Positions 17,608 to 25,806 of a DNA stretch of 64,000 nucleotides are shown here, piece after piece; position 1 is the first letter of the stretch, and each line of letters starts with the position of its first letter. The stretch is from Fodinibacter luteus. GTDB taxonomy: Bacteria > Actinomycetota > Actinomycetes > Actinomycetales > Dermatophilaceae. Below the pieces are notes generated by a model. The model was not told where the DNA came from. It searched no databases and saw nothing but the letters and a program-made list of their open reading frames with translations. A program made the position numbers and the translations under genes. The stretch is from positions 54,489 to 118,488 of the forward strand of contig NZ_BAABGM010000022.1 in assembly GCF_039541575.1 (NCBI RefSeq), written 5' to 3'.

Positions 17608-18029
17608 GCCGCCCCCCCGTGGGTCACTGCCGCGGCTTCCGCGTGGCGTCCCCGACGGGCGGCCCGGCCCGGGCGCGGGGGGACTGCGCGGACCCGGGCC
17701 GGACGGATGGTGGAGGTTGTCCCGCGCGTCTGGGCGCGCGGTGCGTTGACCTCGTTGACCAGCCCCCGAAGGACCGCGCCGAGGGGTCGGTCGTGGTCGA
17801 CCACTCCCAGGACCAGCTTGGTGACCCCCACCGTGACCAGGAGCGTGTAGGCAAGGGCGAAGAAGCTGACCCCGATCCCGAGGCGGCGCTCCACGATCTG
17901 AAGAAGGACGAAGACCGTTGCGCCGACGGCGTAGGCGACGTAGCGGGCGCGGAACGGCAGGGTCTTGCCCGGGGGGCCGAGCCAGACGGCGTTGACGTTG
18001 TAGATCTCGTCATCGACGGGGAGGCGCAT
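17604..18029 (-). CDS. PrgI/TcpE (VirB3-like) inner-membrane subunit
   Basis: A 141-aa protein starting MRLPVDDEIYNVNAVWLGPP, with two closely spaced membrane helices (~33-50 and ~52-75) and a basic C-terminal tail. This small two-helix protein immediately before the VirB4 gene is the PrgI/TcpE counterpart of VirB3. It starts 3 nt after the preceding gene and overlaps virB4 by 4 nt. Confidence 0.75.
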   Translation of the reverse strand: MRLPVDDEIYNVNAVWLGPPGKTLPFRARYVAYAVGATVFVLLQIVERRLGIGVSFFALAYTLLVTVGVTKLVLGVVDHDRPLGAVLRGLVNEVNAPRAQTRGTTSTIRPARVRAVPPRPGRAARRGRHAEAAAVTHGGAA

Positions 18030-18032
18030 GGC

Positions 18033-18287
18033 TCAGCCCATGACCAGGGACGCGAGCCAGGTGCCGACCTCGTCGGCCCGGCCGGTGGTGGCGACGCCGA
18101 GGACGGCGAGCGCGATGATGACGCCGGCGACGACGCGCATGGCCTTCGAGTTGTCCCCGCGCTGGGCGAAGACGAAGAGCATGACGGCGATGAGGAGGAG
18201 GAGCAGCGGGATGATGTTGCCCTTGATCCACGCCTGCAGGTTGGCGGTGTCCCCGGTGGCGCTGGCGAGCGCGACGAACTGGTTCAT
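18033..18287 (-). CDS. Small two-helix membrane protein, VirB2/TcpD-like (first gene of the transfer operon)
   Basis: An 84-aa protein (MNQFVALASATGDTANLQAW) with two hydrophobic helices (NIIPLLLLLIAVMLFVFA and MRVVAGVIIALAVLGVATTG) joined by a short basic loop, the topology of VirB2-like pilins and of TcpD. ATG 18287 has an AGGGGA ribosome-binding site; the open frame extends further upstream without one. Its role as pilin is inferred from size and synteny. Confidence 0.72.
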   Translation of the reverse strand: MNQFVALASATGDTANLQAWIKGNIIPLLLLLIAVMLFVFAQRGDNSKAMRVVAGVIIALAVLGVATTGRADEVGTWLASLVMG

Positions 18288-18926
18288 GGTGTCCCCTTGA
18301 TCGAACGGCAGAAGGCCGGAAGGTCCCCTGCCATCAAGTCCGCCAGAGGCCCGATCGTCGTTCAAGGAGATGCCGCAAGTTGTGGATAACCCCGCGACGA
18401 GCGGGGGACGAGGACGCACGGCCTCGATATGCCAGGTTCGCGGGGCTGGCGTGGGTGTGGGCTGGCTCCCCCGCTCGCCATCATCCGGGCCTGGCGGAAC
18501 GCGTCAAGGGCGCCTACGGCGTCACTTCGTGATGGCCTGCGGCCACCCTTGACCCAACCCGCCAGGCCCTACAGAGGCTCCGCTATGAGGAACCCGCCCT
18601 CGAATGGAAGCGGGGACTGACTCGGTTCCATTGGCGCTGTGTTGCTCACCTCCACGCGGCTGTGACTGTGAAGACCGACTGGCGGGGCAAGGTCGCCACG
18701 ACCTGGGCGCCGGCAAAGGCGACGCCACCGATAGCCTCCCGAGTGGCGTCCCTGCTCCTGGGCCAATACCTCACCGCACTCCTGATCAGCCATCGGGTGT
18801 CAAGCGCCTCGGTGACGGGGGCTATGTCGTTGCTTACACCTGGTCACGGGACTCTCTGAAGGCTCACATCAGACTCAGTTGTCGCCATAGGCTCGCTTGC
18901 AGGTGCTGGCGGTTCGTGGAGGAGCC
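18288..18926. promoter_or_regulatory. Divergent intergenic region with a DnaA box (18381-18389)
   Basis: No convincing gene in ~640 bp. It should hold the promoter of the transfer operon (leftward) and of the nuclease-like gene (rightward). TGTGGATAA at 18381-18389 is a perfect DnaA box on the minus strand, 94 bp upstream of the operon's first ATG. An origin of transfer could lie here, but I see no long inverted repeat that would identify one. Confidence 0.5.
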
Positions 18927-20096
18927 ATGGGCGAACAAGACTTGGTGACTCAGCTTCTACCGACGCTCGCTCGGTCCCTTGACGGAGGGTTCAACCTCTT
19001 CGACGTCATGCACCATGGCACGCACGAGAAGCAGATCTCGAACGTGTTCCGGTGGTTGTTGGACGCGGAGGAAACTCACGGCTTGGGGGAGGCGTTCGCG
19101 GACATCTTCATTGGCGAGGTGAACCGAAGCCTTCCTGACGGCGAGCCTCTGGAACCCGGCGGCTACTGGGTGCGTCAAGAGGTCAATACCGCCCAGGATG
19201 CCGGCGGGATGGACATCGCAGACCTCGTCCTGGAGAGCAAGTCCACGACGATCGTTGTCGAGAACTACGGCACCTCGGACGGCCACGGGCACGGTTATGA
19301 GCAGTACCTGCGGTACAGCCAGCGCGACAGTCGTCGCGGTGTCGTTGTGATGCTGTGCCACCAGCTCGACCGATCTCGGCTCACAAGAGGGTGGGAGAAC
19401 GCCGCGGTCGTGACCTACCAATCGGTCCTCGAGGCGCTCCGGCAGGCCCTGGTCAACGACCGAACGTACCTGCGGCAGTGCCCCGAGGCCTTCTCGCTGA
19501 TCGACCAGATGCATCGCAAGTACGTGAAGGGACGAGGCCCCATGGAAGAGCGGAAGGTGCTCGACTTCGTCGTCGCCATGTGCGACACCGGAGAAGCTGT
19601 GCGGTATTCGCAGAACAACATCGACCGGGTCGCAGAGCAGTTCGCGAGCGACCTGCACGAGCAGGCGCGTGCACGCTTCGGCGAGGGACGAGTCCTCCTT
19701 CAACAGGTCAAAGACCGACTGAAGTCGTACAGCAGCACCGTGCTGACGAGGCAACTCGACGCCGCCTCTTCCCGCACGGTTGTCCGGAAGGTCGCTGCAA
19801 ACTACGTCGGCAAGTGGCGATGGGAGGTGATCCTGCCCCTGGAGACCGGCGACGGTCCCGCTGACGACATACAGCTCATCTTCGGGCCCTCCGCGTGGCA
19901 CACACAGCACGAGTCGGCACCGAACCCCCTCTCGGACCCCGACTACACACGCATATTCGTCTGGCGGCACAGCACCAAGGAGTTCCGCCAGTCCGAAGTT
20001 TCCATGCAAGAAGTGCTCGATGGTCTGGATCCCCAGGACGATCGGCTGCGCGACGAGATCTTGGCACTGCTGAACGACAGCCGGGCCCTGCAGTAA
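18927..20096 (+). CDS. PD-(D/E)XK nuclease-like protein with altered motif
   Basis: A 389-aa soluble protein. Early residues (HEKQISNVFRWLLDAEETHG, LGEAFADIFI) match PD-(D/E)XK-superfamily proteins that begin with a conserved Glu (E34) and a HGLG-type turn. The core MDIADLVLESKSTTIVVENY has Asp at ~96/99 and Glu at 112, but the position normally occupied by the catalytic Lys is Tyr (ENY). YEQYLRYSQ follows as the usual Q-x3-Y helix. Either this is a conserved variant or the enzyme is inactive. A GGAGG site precedes ATG. First cargo gene after the transfer operon; a defence role is plausible but unproven. Confidence 0.7.
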   Translation: MGEQDLVTQLLPTLARSLDGGFNLFDVMHHGTHEKQISNVFRWLLDAEETHGLGEAFADIFIGEVNRSLPDGEPLEPGGYWVRQEVNTAQDAGGMDIADLVLESKSTTIVVENYGTSDGHGHGYEQYLRYSQRDSRRGVVVMLCHQLDRSRLTRGWENAAVVTYQSVLEALRQALVNDRTYLRQCPEAFSLIDQMHRKYVKGRGPMEERKVLDFVVAMCDTGEAVRYSQNNIDRVAEQFASDLHEQARARFGEGRVLLQQVKDRLKSYSSTVLTRQLDAASSRTVVRKVAANYVGKWRWEVILPLETGDGPADDIQLIFGPSAWHTQHESAPNPLSDPDYTRIFVWRHSTKEFRQSEVSMQEVLDGLDPQDDRLRDEILALLNDSRALQ

Positions 20097-20218
20097 CGCG
20101 GTGAAGGACATCTTCTCGCGACCGGGGTCACGCCTCCAGGCGGCGATGAGACGCAGGCTGATCCATTCACAACTGAGGTGATCGATCGGCTCCGTTGTTC
20201 ACGGCTAGCCTGACGCTC

Positions 20219-20605
20219 GTGCCCGAGCCCACCGTCGCAGTTCCCGTCCGACGGTCACCGGTCGCGGCGTTCGCGGGGGGCGCTGCGGTTGGTTTGCTCG
20301 GCGGGCTTGTCGGTCTGGGTGGTGCCGAGTTTCGCCTGCCGCTGTTGATCGGCACCTTCGGGTTCGCGGCGCTCGCGGCGGTCATCGTGAACAAGGCGAT
20401 GAGTCTGGTGGTGGTGATCGCCGCTATCCCGGCGCGACTGGGGGCGGTGCCGTTGGCCGACGTGATGGCGCATTGGCCAGCAGTGGTAAACCTGTTGGCA
20501 GGCAGTCTGCTGGGGGCATGGGTGGGGGCCTCGTGGGCGATACGCATGGCTTCCGCGACCCTGTACCGAGTGCTCGCCGCTCTGTTGGTCTTGATCGCCC
20601 CTGGT
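20219..20605 (+). pseudogene. TauE/SafE-type sulfite exporter fragment
   Basis: About 125 residues matching the N-terminal half of TSUP (TauE/SafE) permeases: GGAAVGLLGGLVGLGGAEFRLP, the glycine-rich first helix, then three more helices ending YRVLAALLVLIAPG. Full proteins have about 250 residues and 8 helices. After ~20605 the frame becomes Arg-rich and non-membrane until a stop at 20755. It looks like a decayed passenger gene. Confidence 0.7.
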
Positions 20606-20691
20606 GGACAGAAGGCTGAGCTCGGCCATGTCTTCGCGTCGGTCCTCGTAGGTCGAGCCCGCAGCCGCCGTGCTAGTCGTAGAGTCGCCTT

Positions 20692-20871
20692 ATGGCAGGT
20701 CAAAGCATCCCCTTGGAGGGGGCCACGTTCCGCGAGGACAACGGCCGATTCTTGATGAGTACGAACGATGGTTCACAACACGAACTGAGGGACAAGGCGG
20801 CGTACGACGCTGCCGTGGCACTTCAGAGCTATGGGGGCGCCGAACTGGCTCCCGACTTCTTCAAGAACTGA
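20692..20871 (+). CDS. Small hypothetical protein (59 aa), probably leaderless
   Basis: The sequence reads MAGQSIPLEGATFREDNGRF and continues to LAPDFFKN. Soluble and acidic, with no membrane segment. The -10-like TAGAGT (20680-20685) ends exactly six bases before the ATG, the spacing of leaderless actinobacterial genes, which supports expression. No known family. It could be a small regulator or antitoxin-like protein; nothing in the sequence decides. Confidence 0.5.
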   Translation: MAGQSIPLEGATFREDNGRFLMSTNDGSQHELRDKAAYDAAVALQSYGGAELAPDFFKN

Positions 20872-21015
20872 CCCGTCCTGCCGTCGGGGTGCCTGCCACT
20901 GCCGCGCCCAGTTCCGAATATGAGAGCGAATCCGGGCGGCGTATTGACGCAGTGATGGGCGGAGCAGTCCCGACTTCCGCGTGCTACGTGGCCTAACCGG
21001 TGCAACACTCGTGAA

Positions 21016-21486
21016 GTGGTCGCACGAGTAACCCGAGAGGTGCCAGAGTGGCGTTGCCCAAGTTGCGGCTACGCGTCTTTCTTGCGCCCCCAGGGGGACT
21101 GCCCCAGGTGCGGTCACGGGCACCTCACGGAAGTGACGGTGCGGGAGACACGTGAGTTCTCTTGGAGTGGCAAGGATCCGAAGCCCCGAGTCATAGCCGC
21201 GGCCTTGGATGGACCTAGCGAGTCGTTGGACGACGTAGACCTTCGCACCTTGGCCCAGGAGTTGGGTCGATTGCGCAGCTACTTGGAGAGCAAGGCTGTC
21301 TCGGACCCGGAGATGGCGCGTGCAGGTGAGGCGATCGGCCAAGCTGAGGAGACAGCGCTGCGCGGGGACGGCCCAAGAACGGTTGGCCGACTGAAGCGGG
21401 CAGGAACGGCCGGCGTGAAGGCCGCCCGAGACATCGGGGTAGAGGTGGCCGCGGCCGCCATCTCTAGGTCGATGGGACTGCCGTAG
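21016..21486 (+). CDS. Zinc-ribbon protein with helical C-terminal domain
   Basis: A 156-aa protein. The N-terminus has two CxxC knuckles (CPSC ~14-17, CPRC ~29-32), a zinc ribbon. The C-terminal ~80 residues (ELGRLRSYLESKAVSDPEMA to AAAAISRSMGLP) resemble a short helical module that I recall at the ends of assorted actinobacterial proteins. Function unknown. The start is uncertain: GTG 21016 or GTG 21040. Confidence 0.6.
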   Translation: MVARVTREVPEWRCPSCGYASFLRPQGDCPRCGHGHLTEVTVRETREFSWSGKDPKPRVIAAALDGPSESLDDVDLRTLAQELGRLRSYLESKAVSDPEMARAGEAIGQAEETALRGDGPRTVGRLKRAGTAGVKAARDIGVEVAAAAISRSMGLP

Positions 21487-21799
21487 ACCACCGCAGCTGC
21501 CGGGCCCGACTCAGGACCTGCTAGGACGCCAGCGGCGTCGCAGCGCACCATGCGCGTCCGCCGGACTCCGCGCTACTCGCCTCACGGCAGAGGGGGCTCA
21601 TGGTGATCTCCGTGGAACCGTGAAGCAGCGTCTGTAGGCCGGCCACTGGCTCCGCAGCAAGAGCGCGACATCAAGTAGTCGGCGAACGGATGTGCGCAGC
21701 ATGCTGTCAACATCACTTCGAAAAGGTGACGCCCCGGTCGACACCGGACTTGGGCGGCCGCCCCCTCACTGTGTCTGACCCGTGGCCTACGGTGCAGGC

Positions 21800-23506
21800 G
21801 TGAGCATTCCCGTCATTCCCGGCTACACGGCCGGTCCCGAGCGCACTAACCTCGCCACCTCCTGGAAGCGCCCACCAGGCGAATACCCAGAACAGCTCTG
21901 GCCTCAGGACTACTTAGTCGGGATCGATCCGGACCCCTCAAGCTGGTTGGTCGTCGAGGAGAACGCCCATGGTGTCGCCAATCAATGCGGTCGTGGTTGC
22001 GTGCTCATCCACCAGGGGAGAGAGGACTCTGCCCTCGCGGACACGACGTGGGTGGGACGCGATCTGGGCGATTTCGGTGTCTGGTCGACGTCGGATGGCG
22101 AGGCGGGGTATGACGATGGATTGACCAATGACGATGGCGGCGTGCTCTCCGAGTTCTTTGTTCAAGTACGCCAGCCGAGCGGCTCCACGGTTCCCCAAGT
22201 AGACGTGAGTCTCCCATTTCTATGGTTTTGGGACGCATTTTCTGTGGCCAACGGCTGGCACTACGTCAGCGCTAGCGGCCGTGAACATGAACTGATCCGC
22301 TATGAAGTGAGTGACCAGTCTTGGAAAGTCGAAGTCCGGGCACAGGAGCTCCGCACATTCCTCAAGATCTATAGAAAGTCAGCCTTGCTGCAGGTCGATT
22401 ACGTCACGAAAGTCAAGGAAGGCGACTTTGCCCGCGTCGATGATGACTACAACAGCGACTGGGCGCACTTCGATTTCTACGCCATTGCAGACTTTCTTAT
22501 GGCCAGCGATCGACGCTCCATGTCCCGGGTGTGCGGCCAATATGTGGTCAAGGGCCTAAACACAGCTCGGCGGCCACGATGGGAAGAGTTCCAGTCTGCC
22601 ACGGAGTACCCCGAGTTCATTTATGGCGTCTCGCCGGACACGGGGCAACTGCTAACCCATACTTGTGACCCCGACAGGCTAGGGACGTACTTCGACGAAA
22701 CAAGCACAAGAGTCCATTACCTAACTCCCGTCTACTTCAGGAGGGCCGTCCTTCAGGACTACGTTGCAGAGCCATCGCGTTATGAGGTGACACCCTTCCA
22801 CCTGTCCTGCCTGGGCCTGTGGGGCGTCGACATCTCAATCAATTCCGTGGGCCTGATCGAGGTGTATCTTGGCGATATCGGCCGCAAAATCCCTCACGAA
22901 GAGTGGGGGCATTGGCGAAGTCACAACGTACCTCCGGAAGGGAAGATGGAGGAGGGTCGATTCCGACGCGACTTCTTAGGTCAGTGGGCAGACTCGCCCG
23001 ACCCAATTGGCGACCTGCGGCGCGCACGTGAGAGAGCGAACGACGCCGCAGCAAAGCGGTTCGGACGCCCGCTCTGGCGCGAGCTCCCGTCGGACTTGGG
23101 GGAGCAATACCGGTCTCTCATGGGTCCGCTAACTGATGACCCATCGGCTATGATTGGCCCGTTGTTGATCATCGCCAAGGTGTTTGTTGATGGTCTCGAC
23201 TCCAAACTACTCAAGGAGGTTGGAGGTGGGGCGGGCAAGGGAGAACAGTCCCTGTCCTTACTCAAGTCGTTGTTGGCCTCTTTGGGTGATGAGGCCGACT
23301 CTTCTAAGGTATTGCGGGATCTATATGCCGTCCGATCCCGTGGCGGCGTGGCGCATCTCAGCAACTCGGCTTCCCGGGCAGTGTTGGTACAACTGGGCAT
23401 CTCGGAACTGGGCCCAATTGCGGCCTTCGAAGCCGTCGTGATGAAGGTTGGGCAGTCTGTCGCTGTGCTCGCTGACCTTCTGGAACAGGATGGCGCCTCC
23501 AAGTGA
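21800..23506 (+). CDS. Large hypothetical protein, candidate defence or cargo gene
   Basis: A 568-aa protein of unknown function at lower GC than the rest of the element. The segment around TPVYFRRAVLQDYVAEPSRY, LGLWGVDISIN and EVYLGDIGRKIPHEEWGHWR, then SHNVPPEG, resembles a widespread uncharacterised bacterial family that I have seen annotated only as hypothetical, often near mobile genes. The C-terminal ~130 residues look helical. TACGGT at 21788-21793 lies six bases before GTG 21800, so a leaderless start there is preferred over GTG 21782. No catalytic motif identified. Confidence 0.6.
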   Translation: MSIPVIPGYTAGPERTNLATSWKRPPGEYPEQLWPQDYLVGIDPDPSSWLVVEENAHGVANQCGRGCVLIHQGREDSALADTTWVGRDLGDFGVWSTSDGEAGYDDGLTNDDGGVLSEFFVQVRQPSGSTVPQVDVSLPFLWFWDAFSVANGWHYVSASGREHELIRYEVSDQSWKVEVRAQELRTFLKIYRKSALLQVDYVTKVKEGDFARVDDDYNSDWAHFDFYAIADFLMASDRRSMSRVCGQYVVKGLNTARRPRWEEFQSATEYPEFIYGVSPDTGQLLTHTCDPDRLGTYFDETSTRVHYLTPVYFRRAVLQDYVAEPSRYEVTPFHLSCLGLWGVDISINSVGLIEVYLGDIGRKIPHEEWGHWRSHNVPPEGKMEEGRFRRDFLGQWADSPDPIGDLRRARERANDAAAKRFGRPLWRELPSDLGEQYRSLMGPLTDDPSAMIGPLLIIAKVFVDGLDSKLLKEVGGGAGKGEQSLSLLKSLLASLGDEADSSKVLRDLYAVRSRGGVAHLSNSASRAVLVQLGISELGPIAAFEAVVMKVGQSVAVLADLLEQDGASK

Positions 23507-23993
23507 GCGCAGGGGTTCAGCCGCAATGAACTGCGGCCGCGAGCACACATGTGCCGGCCGTTCAGAGGACCCGATCAGGCGATGGTCGCGAGGCGCCGTT
23601 CGCTCCATGCCAGAGCATCGTGGTCGGCTGACAACAACACCGCATGTCGCCCACTCCGGCACCGTCTGCAGGGGGCGCCGACCTCAACCGACCCCAACGA
23701 GCCAGAAACCAACCAACCGATCACGACAAGAACGCTGGTCATAGGGCACTCTGCGCACGGCCAAGAGCGCGGCGATCGTCGAAGCGGATGCGGCTAACAC
23801 CCGCACTTTCCACCGACAGGGAGGAAGGGTGCCGGGCTGTAAGGCGTCCCCGAACCGTCACCTCCGCAGGAGGGTGTTCACCGGCCGGCACATCTGCCGG
23901 TGAACAGTGGGCGAGGCGACCCAGAGGTGCGCCGCCAGCGAATCTCTATGGCACCGGCGGTCACACGCGGCTGGCGTTCCCAGGCGTCGAATG
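23507..23993. other. Non-coding gap between convergent cargo genes
   Basis: No supported gene. It contains a hairpin at 23876-23905 with perfect 10-bp arms (GTTCACCGGC and complement) and a 10-nt loop, a plausible bidirectional terminator for the two converging genes. The rest shows nothing recognisable. Confidence 0.5.
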
Positions 23994-25379
23994 TCATGAG
24001 ACGCCGACCTTGTGCTCGACGTACTTCTGCAGCACGTTTAGGCCGACTCCGAGTCCGCGGTTACCCAAGTCAGCGAGGAACCGCTTTAGGCGGCCCCTCG
24101 CAACTATCCGGTCGCCCCCACGCGCGCCATCGTCTTCGAGCTCGTGAACTGCGGTGCTTAGCTCCCCGCGTTCGTCGCCTCCAAAAGTAGCGATTAGTTC
24201 CAAGAGTTGGTGAGCCTCGGGCCCAAGGTGGACGGTTCCTGCAACGCTCTGGAGCACCGTCCCAGCAACCTGATTCACGAACTGAGGTTGGTAGTTGTTC
24301 ACGGTCATAGGTGCGAGCGACGTAGCAGCCTGCCCAGGAACGATCGCCTGCGCGACCGCAGGCGGGAGCAACGCGTCCAGGAGGACCTCGAGATCGTCGT
24401 CTTGGACATCTCCGATCTCTAGCAATATGTTCTCGAACTGATGCTTAAGGCTCAGGAGTCGTTCCTCCCTCCGCTGCTTGAGGTCGAGGGTGAGGCGACG
24501 GGCCTGCGTCGCGAACCTCGACACCATCGTGGCAGCAGCGGACTCCCCGACACCCGTGATTGTCAGTTGCGCGATCGCGGTGTCTGGGGATGACATGCAA
24601 CTGTCGAGGAACGCCGAGAAGTCTTGGAAGTAGCGGGTCAGGCCACCCTCTGGAGCGCCCTCAGCGCTGAAGAACTCGAAGACCTGCCCGGCAGTCGTGT
24701 TGTAGCCCTCTTGCCGTACTCCCCGGCGCCCGGTCTGGCCCAACCACTCACGAAATAGCCCCAATAGCGTCTCTGCTTCCTGAGCGTAAAGACGCCCGCT
24801 GGGCACGTAGAGGCGGAAGAGCAGGTGGCGCTCATGGTCCTCTATGAACCCGCTTGCGATGATGGAGCGTTCTACGTTGGTCCGGTAGGGAGTGACGTTG
24901 AGGCCCCGGGAGCGGAGCATCGAGTTGACCTGCTCACGTAGGTCCTCCGGGATTTCCCCAAAGTAGTCGTCCTTTGTGATGCCGAAGTAGTCCTCGTGGT
25001 CGAAGCGTGGTGTGACGTCGACCAAGGACGCCCGGTCAACGTCCTCGCTCTCCTGAGCCCTTCGCTGCTCGTCGGTGAGGAACACGTTCTCGTGCACGAA
25101 GATTAGGTGGGGCCGGCCGATGAGTGCGTCCAACAGGCCCACCGCTACCTGTTGGTAGTTCTCACTGCAGATGCGGGCGTAGTCGGCGCCAGTCAGCACC
25201 ATGAGCGTCCCTAGGTTCCGTGGTGACGCGATCAATCTGGCGATCCCGGCCCAGTTGGACGGGTTGGAACTCAAGAGCTTCTTGCGGTAGATCGCTCCGC
25301 TGGCCCGCAACCGGGTGGTGGCAGCTTCGCTGTCTGCGGATCCAACGAAGAGCAGGAAGTCACGATCGTCCGCGGTCAT
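23994..25379 (-). CDS. Hypothetical protein (461 aa) of the cargo region
   Basis: No recognised family overall. The N-terminal ~100 residues (FLLFVGSADSEAATTRLRAS, TLMVLTGADYARICSENY) look like an alpha/beta Rossmann-type or SIR2/TIR-like sensor fold, but I cannot match catalytic residues. Two helical segments follow, then TVNNYQPQFVNQVAGTVLQS and a C-terminal ~70-aa helical module (HQLLELIATFGGDERGELST to LQKYVEHKVGV) that I recall from effector proteins. TAGAAC lies six bases before ATG. It might act in defence; this is a guess from architecture and location. Confidence 0.55.
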   Translation of the reverse strand: MTADDRDFLLFVGSADSEAATTRLRASGAIYRKKLLSSNPSNWAGIARLIASPRNLGTLMVLTGADYARICSENYQQVAVGLLDALIGRPHLIFVHENVFLTDEQRRAQESEDVDRASLVDVTPRFDHEDYFGITKDDYFGEIPEDLREQVNSMLRSRGLNVTPYRTNVERSIIASGFIEDHERHLLFRLYVPSGRLYAQEAETLLGLFREWLGQTGRRGVRQEGYNTTAGQVFEFFSAEGAPEGGLTRYFQDFSAFLDSCMSSPDTAIAQLTITGVGESAAATMVSRFATQARRLTLDLKQRREERLLSLKHQFENILLEIGDVQDDDLEVLLDALLPPAVAQAIVPGQAATSLAPMTVNNYQPQFVNQVAGTVLQSVAGTVHLGPEAHQLLELIATFGGDERGELSTAVHELEDDGARGGDRIVARGRLKRFLADLGNRGLGVGLNVLQKYVEHKVGVS

Positions 25380-25806
25380 GACTCAGTTCTACATGGCCAC
25401 GGTTGCACTAGAGGGCAGGTAGAGGCGCCACTTGGTCAAGCGGCCGCTGAGATCCATGGGCCGCGGTAGCGGATCACGCGGGTCGTGGCACCCACTCGGG
25501 TGGCGAATCACCTCCCATACTTGGGCGCAGACGGTCGCGTGGCTAAGTGGGCGAAGTGGGCTGCGAGCTGCGGCGCACCCGAACCGACCCCAACCGATGC
25601 TCTGCCGAATTCGCCTCTACTGGATCAAGGCGGCGCTTCGCGCCGCTCGGCCGGGGCCTCGCGCTCCGGGCGCTTCGCGCCCTACACGCGCCCCGTCCGA
25701 ACCTGACGGCTAGCTTCCAGACTGTGGCGTACCAGATCGCGGCGGGTGAACCGTTGAGGAGCCCCGTCTACGTTCCCTTGCTCCGGGTCTCTTGTGGTCG
25801 AACGCC
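25380..25806. other. Non-coding gap downstream of hsdR
   Basis: About 430 bp with no supported gene. The middle is rich in GCGCC/GGCGC palindromes (25625-25690), which could end the hsd transcript. The promoter of the 461-aa gene must lie at its left end. Confidence 0.4.
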
